Source: Nitrobacter hamburgensis X14 (lineage in GTDB: Bacteria; Pseudomonadota; Alphaproteobacteria; Rhizobiales; Xanthobacteraceae). Taken from it: a DNA stretch of 64,000 bases. The position numbers were made by a program, and so were the translations under genes. The notes under the pieces are model-generated. The model made no database searches. It was not told the DNA's origin and saw only the letters and a list, made by a program, of their open reading frames with translations. Below, piece by piece: positions 40,557 to 49,192 of the stretch. The stretch lies in NCBI RefSeq assembly GCF_000013885.1, contig NC_007964.1, positions 2,218,001-2,282,000 of the forward strand. Reading direction: 5' to 3'. The first letter of the stretch is position 1; the number at the start of each line of letters is the position of its first letter.

Positions 40557-40760
40557 TCAACCTACCCGCAGGTTTTCTGCTGAGGTCTTTCCCTTGTTCG
40601 CTACTTCCTCGTAGCTCACCTTGGCGCCCTCATTGAGCGAGCTAAGGCCAGCCCTCTCCACGGCCGAGATATGGACAAACACGTCCTTGCCGCCACTGTC
40701 GGGTTGAATAAATCCGAAACCCTTTGTCGCATTGAACCACTTCACTGTACCTGTCGCCAC
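40557..40760 (-). CDS. cspA: Cold-shock protein (CspA family)
   Basis: 67 residues, a single OB-fold RNA/DNA chaperone. RNP1 is KGFGFIQPD and RNP2 VFVHISAVE, after the start MATGTVKWFNATK. AGGAGT-type ribosome-binding sequence lies before the ATG. It sits just outside attR with its own terminator and a long leader, consistent with an independently regulated chromosomal gene. Confidence 0.96.
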   Translation of the reverse strand: MATGTVKWFNATKGFGFIQPDSGGKDVFVHISAVERAGLSSLNEGAKVSYEEVANKGKTSAENLRVG

Positions 40761-40820
40761 GGCCGCACTCCTTTTGGAACGATCAAACTATCATGGGCGC
40801 CAGCTTAGCTTGCCGCAAGG

Positions 40821-40846
40821 AAAACCTGCCGGCGCTAACCGGCGGG
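40821..40846 (-). terminator. Rho-independent terminator upstream of cspA
   Basis: CCTGCCGG (40825-40832) and CCGGCGGG (40839-40846) form a stem with one G-T pair. On the minus strand TTTT follows. It probably ends transcription of the gene at 40882-41157. Confidence 0.7.
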
Positions 40847-40881
40847 CATCGTCGTTTTGACTGCTGGCGATTCGCAGACTG

Positions 40882-41157
40882 TCAGTCGATCCAGCCGCCA
40901 TAGCCTTGGAACACGAGGATCGGCCGGCTTGTAATACGAACGACCTTTGCTCTGATCGAACCCAATCGCTTCAGGCTCCGGCAAGTGCAGGTGGCCAGCG
41001 CCATCACGTCCACTCCGTAGCGATCCCGCAATACCTTCTCAAGCTCGCGGCGGTGATGATCAATGCGAGCCTTAGCGTCGGCCAACGTCGGTACCGCCAC
41101 CGTTGCGCCCGCCGGGTGGAGCCGAACACTCGGATGAGGAGTTCCGACGCAGCGCAA
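40882..41157 (-). CDS. Hypothetical protein, possibly frameshifted
   Basis: 91 residues. The middle (LADAKARIDHHRRELEKVLRDRYGVDVMALATC) looks like a genuine helical protein, but the first 25 residues are Pro/Arg-rich. A better start in another frame (MSTETQLIALRR, complement of 41178) suggests a frameshift near 41120. It has its own terminator. Function unknown. Confidence 0.45.
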   Translation of the reverse strand: MRCVGTPHPSVRLHPAGATVAVPTLADAKARIDHHRRELEKVLRDRYGVDVMALATCTCRSLKRLGSIRAKVVRITSRPILVFQGYGGWID

Positions 41158-41160
41158 TGA

Positions 41161-41907
41161 GTTGAGTTTCGGTACTCATGACGCCCCCTGCCCGGTAGTG
41201 CCGTCACATTAGAACGATCGCATTCGTAGCATCGCGAGCAATCCTGACCACTGCCGAGACGCGGTCCATCGAGTCGTCGTGCGGCATTTCAAGCCAAAGA
41301 GGCGGCCGACGAGATCGAATACCTGCTGACCTTCTTGGATGGAAGGCCTGATCTCGTTTCTGAAAACGAGGCCCTTCGGCAGCGGGGATCTGATAACGCA
41401 GACGAATAGACGGCGATGCCGAGAAGGCATGGACAACCCTCAACAGGTTGTCGTTCATGGGTAGTTGCTCACTGGTTTCCGGCCTTCGAAGGCCATGCTC
41501 GGTGTCAGAGCGAGTAGCCGGGGGCTAGAAACCTGCCAGTGGGATAGGCAGAGCGTTTTAAGGGTTTCCTCTCTGGACAGCGCGCTCACCCCCGACCATA
41601 ATTCGGCCGTTCGGAGTCGAGCCGCCAAGCTCGTCCGTCGTCAGCGGTATCCTATCCTTTCGGGACTACTGACATTCAGCCGCTACCCTCGACCCCAATC
41701 GAGAGCATTCTGACAAGGAGTGGCGCGGCTAATCACTGGTCCGGGTTTCTAGGCCCGCGGACATGCTCAGCGATTGCGTAAACAAATCAATCCCCTCGCG
41801 GGCGTTTTCGTGCGTCCAGAAGCTATCCGCTCTTGTGGAGAAGGGCCTGAAGGCCGAGGGTTAGAACTGTAGCCAGTGTGCGGCAAATGCTTGAAAGGTG
41901 GGAAAGT
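41161..41907. other. Gene-poor region
   Basis: About 750 bases. On the minus strand at 41204-41458 a coding-like peptide is split between two frames (MNDNLLRVVHAFSASPS, then FRNEIRPSIQEGQQVFDLVG), suggesting a decayed small gene of unknown family. Nothing else supported. Confidence 0.35.
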
Positions 41908-42240
41908 ATGAAGGCTAAACACGGAATCGTCGCAGCACTGCTCGCTGTCCTGGCCGTTTCATCTCCAACGAAAGCCAGCGCCGACGTCATTGACGATGCG
42001 AAAGCGTCCGTTCGCCTCCACCTCATTTTTCCCGATTCCGCCAAATTCGACAATCTCCACCCACGCGGTGACTACATTTGCGGAACTGTTGCCGCTGAGA
42101 CTAGCACAGGCGGCCATTCTGGCCCCAAGGTCATGATCTACAGTACGAAGACCCAGCTTTCGACCATCGTGGACGGGTCTCAAATCTCCAGATTGATGAC
42201 TGACACGATGAAAAGAGACCTTGAGCACGCTTGCTCCTAG
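41908..42240 (+). CDS. Small secreted hypothetical protein
   Basis: 110 residues from ATG 41908, which follows GGTGGGAAAG; a start ten codons earlier would bury the signal peptide. The signal is HGIVAALLAVLAVSS with cleavage near KASA. The mature part (DDAKASVRLHLIFPDSAKFD, YICGTVAAETSTGG) has two Cys. Proteins of this type with a PDSAKF motif occur in alphaproteobacteria and phages as uncharacterised secreted proteins. Confidence 0.6.
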   Translation: MKAKHGIVAALLAVLAVSSPTKASADVIDDAKASVRLHLIFPDSAKFDNLHPRGDYICGTVAAETSTGGHSGPKVMIYSTKTQLSTIVDGSQISRLMTDTMKRDLEHACS

Positions 42241-42325
42241 TTCCGCCGCCTTGTCGAACGGCCCGAAAGCCAAGGGATCGTTGTCAATTTCATTTTGGGG
42301 ATGCTTTCGCGCGAGCGCCGCCGCT

Positions 42326-42558
42326 TCAGGCTGTTAGGATGGCGCGAACTGCCTCGGCATTGTCCCGCGCCGCGGCCAGCGTTACGTTGCGAGCGCCGGC
42401 GCCGTAGCTGCCCCATTTCGCGCCGGCAACCGTGACGGAAATGAAAACCATGACCGGATGCCGGATGGGTTAACGCGCAACCAAAGCCCGTCGCCGTCAC
42501 CATGCCAACCGGGCTTCGCGCGCTTTGCCTTGGTGTCGGTCAGCTTGTTACGGGCCAT
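42326..42558 (-). pseudogene. Integrase N-terminal remnant
   Basis: MARNKLTDTKAKRAKPGWHG and DGDGLWLRVNPSG in one frame match the DUF4102 start of tyrosine integrases. The next part (VFISVTVAGAKWGSYGAGA, then VTLAAARDNAEAVRAIL) continues in a second frame and stops at 42326. No catalytic domain is present. It is a relic of another integrated element. Confidence 0.75.
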
Positions 42559-42648
42559 TCTCCTTACTGTTTTCCTAATCCGCATCGGTTAGGAGGCGCT
42601 TATAAATATAAGCAGTAAAATCATACTTATAACAGGATAACATCTTCC

Positions 42649-42795
42649 TCTACAGGAAGGCTTGTTGGCGTCCGAGTTCAGCCAGACATGGCCAAGGCCC
42701 TGGACGACTGGCGTCGCCGCCAGGAGAATCTGCCAAGGTGGCCGGAGGCGATTCGTAGGCTGGTTGAGATCGGTCTTATGTCGAGACAGAAATAG
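42649..42795 (+). pseudogene. RHH regulator remnant
   Basis: The frame reads VGVRVQPDMAKALDDWRRRQ then WPEAIRRLVEIGLMSRQ and stops. The second part is almost identical in pattern to RPEAIRRLVEIGLMAKG of the RHH protein at 24940-25140. No usable start codon occurs between the upstream in-frame stop and the homology, so it is probably a broken copy. Confidence 0.6.
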
Positions 42796-42856
42796 ATTGC
42801 GCCTTCCGATCCCTGCCTTAGAGTTGTCGGGACGTTGAGGGCAATCAGGGCAGGTA

Positions 42857-42960
42857 GAGCGTTTTCGAGCGAAGTGGATACCGGTTCGCGTGAAGCAAAC
42901 GTGTCAAATCAAAATCATAGAGCCCAGCTTCTGATTCCATCAGAAGCGAAAAGGCTCTAG
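42857..42960. repeat. Dispersed intergenic repeat with hairpins
   Basis: A non-coding unit with GCTTCTGA-TTCCA-TCAGAAGC (42927-42947) inside an outer AGAGCC...GGCTCT pairing (42919-42958), preceded by GAAGTGGATACCGGTTCGCGTGAAG. Sequences of this style are scattered between genes in Bradyrhizobium relatives. Identification is from memory of the pattern. Confidence 0.5.
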
Positions 42961-42987
42961 TAGAGATTAAGAACTCAGAAAGGCGAG

Positions 42988-43176
42988 ATGATGACTGAGG
43001 GACTGCGTGCGAACGAAGCAACTATCGAGGCATTAAAGAACATTATGCAGGGGCTTCACGTCGCAATGGATGCCGTTCTCAAAGATAAGGACGAAAAGCT
43101 GGCTGAGGAGACTTTGCAAAAGTTAGATGAGCGCCTTGGCACCCTTATCACAAAACTCACCACCGAGCCGCGCTAA
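42988..43176 (+). CDS. Small hypothetical helical protein
   Basis: 62 residues (or 61 from the second ATG), acidic and highly helical: ALKNIMQGLHVAMDAVLKDK, EETLQKLDERLGTLITKL. AAAGGCGAG precedes the start by a few bases. A small coiled coil is likely. Function unknown. Confidence 0.55.
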   Translation: MMTEGLRANEATIEALKNIMQGLHVAMDAVLKDKDEKLAEETLQKLDERLGTLITKLTTEPR

Positions 43177-43486
43177 CTATTACTCCACCCAGCGGTTCCT
43201 CCCATTCGGGGCGTACCGCAAAGCGACAGCCCTTCCGCTCTCCTGCCCGCCCCTCACTTCCACCCCTTCCGCCGGTATGTGTCACGTCTCCGCTACGCGC
43301 AGCGGCGCTCGTCGGGCGTACCTCGCCGGTCTCAAGTTTATTTGCTTCCTCCATCTTCCGGCCGAGGCTGCGAGCCCCGATATTGCTCTTTCCGTCGCGA
43401 TCTAGAGTTGTACCATTAGGGACGGCACGGTAGCTTTTACGGTAGACACGATCGTTCCGTTCCGCTGTTAGAGGCACGACAACACC
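43177..43486. other. Intergenic region, no gene seen
   Basis: About 310 bases without a supported gene on either strand. A minus-strand frame covers it but is Arg-rich and lacks features. Confidence 0.4.
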
Positions 43487-43618
43487 ATGCCCCTGGTCAT
43501 GTTTGGCGCAATCGTCGGCTGCGGCCTGCTCTTTTATGCAAGCTATCGTTACGTGCGATCTCATCCGCCGACGCGCAAAGAGGAAGAGGCACCGAAAGAG
43601 ATCGCGAAAGGCGATTGA
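43487..43618 (+). CDS. Small single-span membrane protein
   Basis: A 43-residue ORF: MPLVMFGAIVGCGLLFYASY forms one transmembrane helix, followed by a basic and acidic cytoplasmic tail (RKEEEAPKEIAKGD). The positive charges right after the helix place the C-terminus in the cytoplasm. The pattern strongly resembles small conserved membrane proteins of Rhizobiales. Confidence 0.6.
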   Translation: MPLVMFGAIVGCGLLFYASYRYVRSHPPTRKEEEAPKEIAKGD

Positions 43619-43712
43619 ACGGCTGCGCAATCGTCGGTTGCGGCCGAGCAGCATTCGCGTTTTTTTGACTACGCGAAACGCGATGCTTTTTGAGGATGAA
43701 AAGCGTCCCTTC

Positions 43713-43748
43713 CTGTTAAGCCGATGCGAATGAAATCGGCTTTAACAG
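43713..43748. repeat. Intergenic hairpin
   Basis: CTGTTAAGCCGAT (43713-43725) and ATCGGCTTTAACAG (43735-43748) form an almost perfect stem with a nine-base loop. No T-run follows, so it looks like a dispersed repeat and not a terminator. Confidence 0.5.
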
Positions 43749-44002
43749 ACGGATAAGTCTGGGTTTTCAGAAACGGTAGACGGAGGACATTCATTCCCGT
43801 CGCCTGGCAACGCCTGGCAGTGTGCGAACTGATCAGCCCGCAGCCTACGAACGTCACGGTCCTGCCGAACAGCGCCCCCGGAAAGACAAAAAACCGCCAT
43901 CTGCGCCTGGATACATGTGTTCCGATGCAGATGGGGACGGACGCGTCAACAACTTGCGGTCGTGTGGCCGCGCCGCCCCCATTCTCAACAGGGGGATAGC
44001 GG

Positions 44003-44470
44003 GTGAGTGAAGGCGATCCGACCGACGATGCCCTCGCGACGATTGCGGGCCTTGTCGACAAGCCGGAAACGTCCGAGGAACGGGACGACGCCGGCCAAGC
44101 CCCCGAGGCGGAGGCGACAGACCAGCCCGGAGTTTGCCTGGCCGAGGAAATACCGACGACGACTCCGGTCGCGCCCAATCCCGCTTCCGATTCTCCTTCC
44201 GATTGCGCCGAAACCGACAGCTACACGAAGTACGGTCCCGGCCCGCTCGCCGCCGTTCGGTTCAAGTGGACCACGCGGCGCGGTGACAACGGCGATTATT
44301 TCGTTGATGAAACGATCGGAGACAGTTCGCTCCCGCTTGTCAGCGGTCCAATGACAAAAGAAGCCGCGATCCAGTTTGTCGATGACCGCGAGCGTGACGC
44401 CTGCCAGCGGTTTGAAACGCTGCGAAGCGAGATGGCCGGTGGGGAAATCGGCCCGCGCGAGGACGAGTAG
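44003..44470 (+). CDS. Hypothetical acidic protein
   Basis: 155 residues from a GTG with AGGGGG ten bases upstream. The first 75 residues are low-complexity and acidic (Pro, Glu, Ala, Thr). The C-terminal part (FKWTTRRGDNGDYFVDETIG, PMTKEAAIQFVDDRERDA) looks folded. Not recognised. Confidence 0.5.
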   Translation: MSEGDPTDDALATIAGLVDKPETSEERDDAGQAPEAEATDQPGVCLAEEIPTTTPVAPNPASDSPSDCAETDSYTKYGPGPLAAVRFKWTTRRGDNGDYFVDETIGDSSLPLVSGPMTKEAAIQFVDDRERDACQRFETLRSEMAGGEIGPREDE

Positions 44471-44589
44471 CCCGCACCCGACCACACCGAACTGATAGGA
44501 TAACGCTCTTTCGAGAGAGTTGCTCTCACCGCCAAGAGGGGCACCCGTCACGGATGAACCTGGGCGCGTCGTCCCGACGTTTGATGTGG

Positions 44590-45000
44590 TCAACCGCCGA
44601 CTTGACCGCCATATTGCTCGTCGGTGACCTGTTCCATCCAGGTGACGGCGCTTCCGTCGAGGGATTCGTGCACCGCGATGTGGGTCATGGCGGTGGTCGG
44701 CGCCGCGCCGTGCCAGTGCTTTTCTCCCGGGGGAAACCATACCGTGTCACCGGGGCGTATCTCGCGGATAGGCCCCCCCTCGGCTTGGACCAGCCCAACG
44801 CCGGACACGACGTATAGCGTCTGGCCGAGCGGATGGGTGTGCCATGCGGTCCGTGCGCCAGGCTCGAACGCGACGCTCGCGGCGAGGACGCGCGACGGCG
44901 CGTTCACGGCGGCGATGATCGGCTCCAGCAAGACCGTGCCGGTAAAATAATCCTGAGGTGCGGTTTTTGTCGGTCGCGAACCTGCTTGATGGATATCCAT
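44590..45000 (-). CDS. Cupin-domain protein
   Basis: 136 residues, one small beta-barrel. Metal motif 1 is AWHTHPLGQTLYVVSGVGLVQ, with two His and Gln, and motif 2 is IRPGDTVWFPPGEKHWHGAAP with the second His group. It resembles cupins annotated as mandelonitrile-lyase-like or as partners of carboxymuconolactone decarboxylases. A clear ribosome-binding site (AGGAG) precedes the ATG. Divergent from pxpB. Substrate unknown. Confidence 0.85.
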   Translation of the reverse strand: MDIHQAGSRPTKTAPQDYFTGTVLLEPIIAAVNAPSRVLAASVAFEPGARTAWHTHPLGQTLYVVSGVGLVQAEGGPIREIRPGDTVWFPPGEKHWHGAAPTTAMTHIAVHESLDGSAVTWMEQVTDEQYGGQVGG

Positions 45001-45122
45001 GGTGATCTCCTGTGGCGCTCGCCATCAATAATTCATTTGCACGTATTATTGCTGCAAACCCATCTGCCGCCAAGGCAATGTTGACGGCTGGAATTCCTCG
45101 CTGACGAACTTGTTGATCGGTC

Positions 45123-45854
45123 ATGACCGCACCTTTGCCCTCGCCTCGCCTTCTGCCAAGCGGTGATGCCGCCATCACGGTGGAATTCGGCCGCGTCATT
45201 GACGAGCAGGCCAATCGTCGCGTGCTTGCGCTCGACCGCGCACTTGCCGATGCGCCGATTGACGGCATCACCGAAACTGTGCCGACCTACCGATCGCTGC
45301 TCGTTCACTACGACCCGGTTCGGATTGGTTTCGATGAACTCGGCGAACGCTTGACGACACTCGCCCGATTACGGGCGCCGCCGACAACGAGGACCCGGCG
45401 CTGGCGCATCCCCGTCGCCTATGGCGGCGAGCATGGCATCGATCTCGAGACTATCGCCAGGACGTTGAACACGACGCCGGACGATATCGTCGCGCGTCAT
45501 GTCGCCGGCGACTATCGCGTCGCCATGATCGGATTTACGCCGGGCTGGTCCTATCTCAGCGGCCTCGACGATTCACTTCAAATGCCGCGACGCGCGAGCC
45601 CGCGCCTGCTTACGCCCGCTGGCGCAATCTCGATCGGCGGTCTCCAGGCCGGTATCCAGTGTCTCGCCGGACCCAGCGGCTGGCACCTGCTCGGCCGAAC
45701 CGCCATGCGCACCTACCGGCTTCACCGCGATCCCGTTTTCCTGCTCGAACCGGGAGACGCCGTCACTTTTTATGCGGTCGACGGCAAGCAGTTCACCGAA
45801 CAGGATCGCGCCGCCGCGCGCGGCGAGTTCGTCGCGGAACTAGTAGTCTCATGA
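45123..45854 (+). CDS. pxpB: 5-oxoprolinase subunit B (KipI family)
   Basis: 243 residues. With PxpA and PxpC it forms the ATP-dependent 5-oxoprolinase that opens pyroglutamate to glutamate. RLLPSGDAAITVEFG at the N-terminus, VPTYRSLLVHYDP, then DYRVAMIGFTPGWSYLSGLD and TPAGAISIGGLQAGIQ are the conserved AHS1/KipI stretches. Stop overlaps the pxpC start (ATGA). Confidence 0.93.
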   Translation: MTAPLPSPRLLPSGDAAITVEFGRVIDEQANRRVLALDRALADAPIDGITETVPTYRSLLVHYDPVRIGFDELGERLTTLARLRAPPTTRTRRWRIPVAYGGEHGIDLETIARTLNTTPDDIVARHVAGDYRVAMIGFTPGWSYLSGLDDSLQMPRRASPRLLTPAGAISIGGLQAGIQCLAGPSGWHLLGRTAMRTYRLHRDPVFLLEPGDAVTFYAVDGKQFTEQDRAAARGEFVAELVVS

Positions 45855-46888
45855 GCAAGCTTGTCGCCGCTGCTGCCGGGCCCGCGACGTCGGTTCAGGA
45901 CGGCGGGCGCTACGGCGTGCAGCGCTATGGCCTGACGCCGAGCGGCGCGGTGGATCGTCTCGCGCTGGCTGCCGCCAATTGCCTGGTCGGCAATCCGCCC
46001 TTTGCCGCTGCGATCGAAGTCGGGCCGTTCGGCGCGGCTTTCGTCGCCCGCGAGGGCAAGGTGCGCGTCGCGCTCGCGGGCGCCGTGCGGAACGCTGAAG
46101 TCGCGGGGCACCCGGTGTCGTTCAACGAATCCCGCACGCTCGGTGACGGCGAAAGCCTGACGCTCGGCTTCGCACGCGACGGGACCTTCAGCTATCTCGC
46201 CATTGAGGGTGGCGTGAGAGGCGAGCCGACGTTCGGCAGCCTCGCCGTCAACGCGCGTGCCGGCCTTGGCAGTCCGTTTCCGCGGCCATTGCAGGCCGGC
46301 GACGTCCTTGATGTCGATGCTGCAAAGGCTACGATCGAGCGGCGGATCGACCTGCCCGCCGTATCCGATGGTCCGATCCGCGTCGTGATGGGTCCGCAGG
46401 ACGACGAATTCGGCGAGGCGACGGATCTGTTCCTCCGCAGCGAGTGGAAGATATCGGCGACAAGCGACCGCATGGGCTATCGCCTTGAAGGACCCGTTAT
46501 CAAGCATCTGCATGACCACAACATCGTCTCCGACGGCACCGTGAACGGCAGCATTCAGGTTCCCGGCAACGGACAGCCGATCGTGCTGATGCCGGATCGC
46601 GGCACCAGCGGCGGCTATCCGAAAATCGCGACCGTGATCACCGCCGACCTCGGTCGCTTCGCACAAATCCCCGCCGGCCACACCTTCCGCTTCCAGGCGG
46701 TCACCATGACTGATGCCCAGGCCGCGGCGCGCGCGATGGCGGACCTGTTGCAAACCCTCCCCGATCGCGCCCGCGAGGTGCGCAATGTCGACATCAGCGA
46801 CGCGCTGCAGAACGCCAATATCGCCGGCTCTGCGGTGAATGCATTCGACAGCGGAACGTGGCAAACTTGGACACCTCCGGAGCCATAG
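45851..46888 (+). CDS. pxpC: 5-oxoprolinase subunit C (KipA family)
   Basis: 345 residues from the ATG at 45851; the open frame runs further upstream but that part is a shadow of pxpB. Key AHS2/KipA stretches are AGPATSVQDGGRYGVQRYGL with PSGAVDRLA, VMGPQDDEF, ISATSDRMGYRLEGP, SDGTVNGSIQVPGNGQPIVL and DRGTSGGYPKIATV. It shares the operon with pxpB (overlap) and pxpA (33 bases downstream). Confidence 0.93.
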   Translation: MSKLVAAAAGPATSVQDGGRYGVQRYGLTPSGAVDRLALAAANCLVGNPPFAAAIEVGPFGAAFVAREGKVRVALAGAVRNAEVAGHPVSFNESRTLGDGESLTLGFARDGTFSYLAIEGGVRGEPTFGSLAVNARAGLGSPFPRPLQAGDVLDVDAAKATIERRIDLPAVSDGPIRVVMGPQDDEFGEATDLFLRSEWKISATSDRMGYRLEGPVIKHLHDHNIVSDGTVNGSIQVPGNGQPIVLMPDRGTSGGYPKIATVITADLGRFAQIPAGHTFRFQAVTMTDAQAAARAMADLLQTLPDRAREVRNVDISDALQNANIAGSAVNAFDSGTWQTWTPPEP

Positions 46889-46921
46889 CAATTCGCTCTC
46901 CGCATTGGAGCAAAAAGCCAC

Positions 46922-47689
46922 ATGACGATCGACCTCAACTGCGATCTCGGCGAAAGCTTTGGCGTCTGGTCGATGGGCAACGATGCCGCGATGATCGATC
47001 TCGCGACCTCCGTCAACATCGCCTGCGGCTTCCACGCCGGCGATGCCGATACCATGAAGAAGACGGTCGATCTCGCCAAGGCGCGCGGCGTCAGCATCGG
47101 CGCGCATCCCGGCTATCGCGACCTGCACGGTTTCGGCCGGCGTCCGGTCGTGGGCCTTTCATCGTCGGAGCTTGAAAACCTCGTCGCCTACCAGATCGGC
47201 GCATTGCAGGCGATTGCTACCATGGCCGGGCACAAGGTCACGCATGTGAAGGCGCACGGCGCGCTTTCCAACATCGCCTGCGACGACGACATGACCGCGC
47301 GAGCGATCGCCTCGGCAATCAAGGCGGTCGATCCCGATCTGGTCTTCGTGGTGCTCGCGAACTCGCGCCTCGTTGCCGCGGGTGAAGCCCTCGGCCTGTC
47401 GATGGTGCATGAAGTGTTTGCCGACCGTGCCTACGAAGATGACGGATCGCTGGTATCGCGGCGCAAGCCGGGAGCCGTCCTGCACGACGCGGACGCCATT
47501 GCCCAGCGCGTGGTGAAAATGATTCAGTCCGGAGAGGTCGTCTCGATCACCGGCAAAACGATCAAGATGCGGATGGATACCGTCTGCATCCACGGTGACA
47601 CGCCCGGTGCGGTCGAAATCGCGCGTGCGTTGCGCAAGGCGCTCAAGGACAACGGTATCGCGGTTGCACCGTTCAAGACGGCGAAATAA
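46922..47689 (+). CDS. pxpA: 5-oxoprolinase subunit A (LamB/YcsF family)
   Basis: 255 residues. DLNCDLGESFGVWSMGND and VNIACGFHAGDADTM are the YcsF signatures, with the metal or substrate region GAHPGYRDLHGFGRR and VKAHGALSN later. It completes the pxpBCA operon, the order common in Rhizobiales. Pathway: recovery of glutamate from spontaneously formed pyroglutamate. Confidence 0.95.
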   Translation: MTIDLNCDLGESFGVWSMGNDAAMIDLATSVNIACGFHAGDADTMKKTVDLAKARGVSIGAHPGYRDLHGFGRRPVVGLSSSELENLVAYQIGALQAIATMAGHKVTHVKAHGALSNIACDDDMTARAIASAIKAVDPDLVFVVLANSRLVAAGEALGLSMVHEVFADRAYEDDGSLVSRRKPGAVLHDADAIAQRVVKMIQSGEVVSITGKTIKMRMDTVCIHGDTPGAVEIARALRKALKDNGIAVAPFKTAK

Positions 47690-47699
47690 TCCGTTCCGA

Positions 47700-47849
47700 T
47701 CAGAACGGATGGATCGACAGCGAACCGAATACAACGGCGGCGATCAGGGCGAGCGAGCCATATAGCGCAAACGTCTGGACACGCAACACCGTGCGCTCTG
47801 TCAGGCGGGTGCTAACGTTCAGTCGGGTTTCGTCGGATCGTTGGTACAT
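47700..47849 (-). CDS. Small conserved membrane protein
   Basis: 49 residues. The N-terminal half is polar (MYQRSDETRLNVSTRLTERT) and the C-terminal half one hydrophobic helix (YGSLALIAAVVFGSLSIHPF). GGAGG stands eight bases before the ATG. It faces pxpA tail to tail with 10 bases between stops. The strong ribosome-binding site and coherent topology support a real gene of unknown function. Confidence 0.65.
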   Translation of the reverse strand: MYQRSDETRLNVSTRLTERTVLRVQTFALYGSLALIAAVVFGSLSIHPF

Positions 47850-48073
47850 CTTCGGCCTCCGGCTCAACACGCGCTATAATGAACGATGCCTCCCGCCGGC
47901 AGCAAGATCGGTAAGGGAAATAAACGATAGGATTCTTCAAAACCTCTGATATTCGGACGGAAATTCTCCGCGAGTATGTCCGTGAAAAATTCTGTTCGCG
48001 GGCATTTCGGCCGGCTCCGGCTGGAGTCTAATCCAACTGCGTTGCATCGGACTTCAGCCTTTGTCTTTTGATT

Positions 48074-48122
48074 GAGCATGATCTTATCCGGAAACCGGTT
48101 TTCACTTTTCGGGATCATGCTC
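48074..48122. repeat. Dispersed GAGCATGATC hairpin repeat
   Basis: GAGCATGATC (48074-48083) pairs with GATCATGCTC (48113-48122) around a centre containing CCGGAAACCGGTTTTC. This approximately 49-base unit is a frequent intergenic repeat in Bradyrhizobium and relatives, which also supports the taxonomic guess. Confidence 0.75.
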
Positions 48123-48128
48123 CAAGCT

Positions 48129-49103
48129 CTACGGCTTGAGGATCGCGGCTCCCGTCGTCAGGCGGCCTTCCAGGTCGGTCTGCGCCTTCGCCGCATCCTT
48201 CAGGGCGTAGGCATGGTTGATCGGAACGTGCAGCTTTCCATTGATGACGGCAGCAAACAGCGTATCGGCGCCTTCAAGCAACTCCGTGCGCGTCGCCACA
48301 TAGTCGTTCAGCTTCGGCCGGGTCGCGAACAGAGAACCGTGATTGTTAAGTTCAGTCAGCGCGAACGGCGGCACCGGACCGGAAGCGTTGCCGAAGCTGA
48401 CGAACAGACCGCGCGGCCGCAGGCAGGACAACGAGCCCGGAAACGTGGTCTTGCCGACGCCGTCATAGACCACGTCGCACAACTCGTTGCGGCTGATCTG
48501 CTTGACGCGCGCGACGAAATCCTCGTCCTTGTAAAGGATGACGTGATCGCAGCCATTGGCCAGCGCGAGATCCGCCTTGGCCTTCGATCCGACGGTGCCG
48601 ATGACGTTCGCGCCAAGCGCCTTCGCCCACTGACAGGCGAGAAGCCCGATTCCACCGGCCGCGGCATGGATCAGCACGCGATGCCCCTGCTCGACCTTGA
48701 AAGTCTTGTGCAGGAGATACCAGACCGTCAACCCCTTCAGCATCAGCACCGCGCCCTGCTCGTAGGTGATGTGGTCCGGCAACTTGACCAGCTTGTCGGC
48801 CGGAGCGTTGCGCTCGGTCGCGTAAGCGCCGAGATTGACATAGTAAGCGACGCGGTCGCCGGGATGGAAATCGGTGACCCCCGGCCCAACGGCAGCGACT
48901 TCGCCGGCGGCTTCGTTGCCGACGACAAACGGCATGGTCGGCGCCTTGTAGAGGCCGGTGCGATAATAGACGTCGATGAAATTCAGGCCGACGGCATGTT
49001 GCTTGATGCGAACCTCGCCCTGCCCCGGCGCGGGCACGTCCACGGCCTCATAGACGAGCGCCTCGGGACCGCCCACCTGGTGAACGCGCACTGCCTTGGT
49101 CAT
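48129..49103 (-). CDS. qorA: NADPH:quinone oxidoreductase (zeta-crystallin type)
   Basis: 324 residues of the zinc-free MDR superfamily. YYRTGLYKAPTMPFVVGNEAAGEV, the Rossmann glycine motif HAAAGGIGLLACQWAKALG, IGTVGSKAKADLA and the YDGVGKTTF stretch match quinone oxidoreductases that reduce quinones one electron at a time. No structural zinc cysteines. Complete. Monocistronic, between a hairpin repeat and terC. Confidence 0.92.
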   Translation of the reverse strand: MTKAVRVHQVGGPEALVYEAVDVPAPGQGEVRIKQHAVGLNFIDVYYRTGLYKAPTMPFVVGNEAAGEVAAVGPGVTDFHPGDRVAYYVNLGAYATERNAPADKLVKLPDHITYEQGAVLMLKGLTVWYLLHKTFKVEQGHRVLIHAAAGGIGLLACQWAKALGANVIGTVGSKAKADLALANGCDHVILYKDEDFVARVKQISRNELCDVVYDGVGKTTFPGSLSCLRPRGLFVSFGNASGPVPPFALTELNNHGSLFATRPKLNDYVATRTELLEGADTLFAAVINGKLHVPINHAYALKDAAKAQTDLEGRLTTGAAILKP

Positions 49104-49192
49104 CGTGTCCTCTCCCTACCAACTGCGCTTCGGAGAGCGAAAGGCATTGAGCTTATGTTGTCAACTCGACCGCGGAAGTGTCTCCACAAAAC

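Noticed and set aside
43157..43654. 165-residue minus-strand frame
   Set aside because: Arg/Gly-rich without motifs, overlaps a better small plus-strand membrane protein gene and has no ribosome-binding site.
45770..47128. 452-residue minus-strand frame across pxpC/pxpA
   Set aside because: Antisense to two clear oxoprolinase subunit genes; low-complexity His/Arg/Asp composition.
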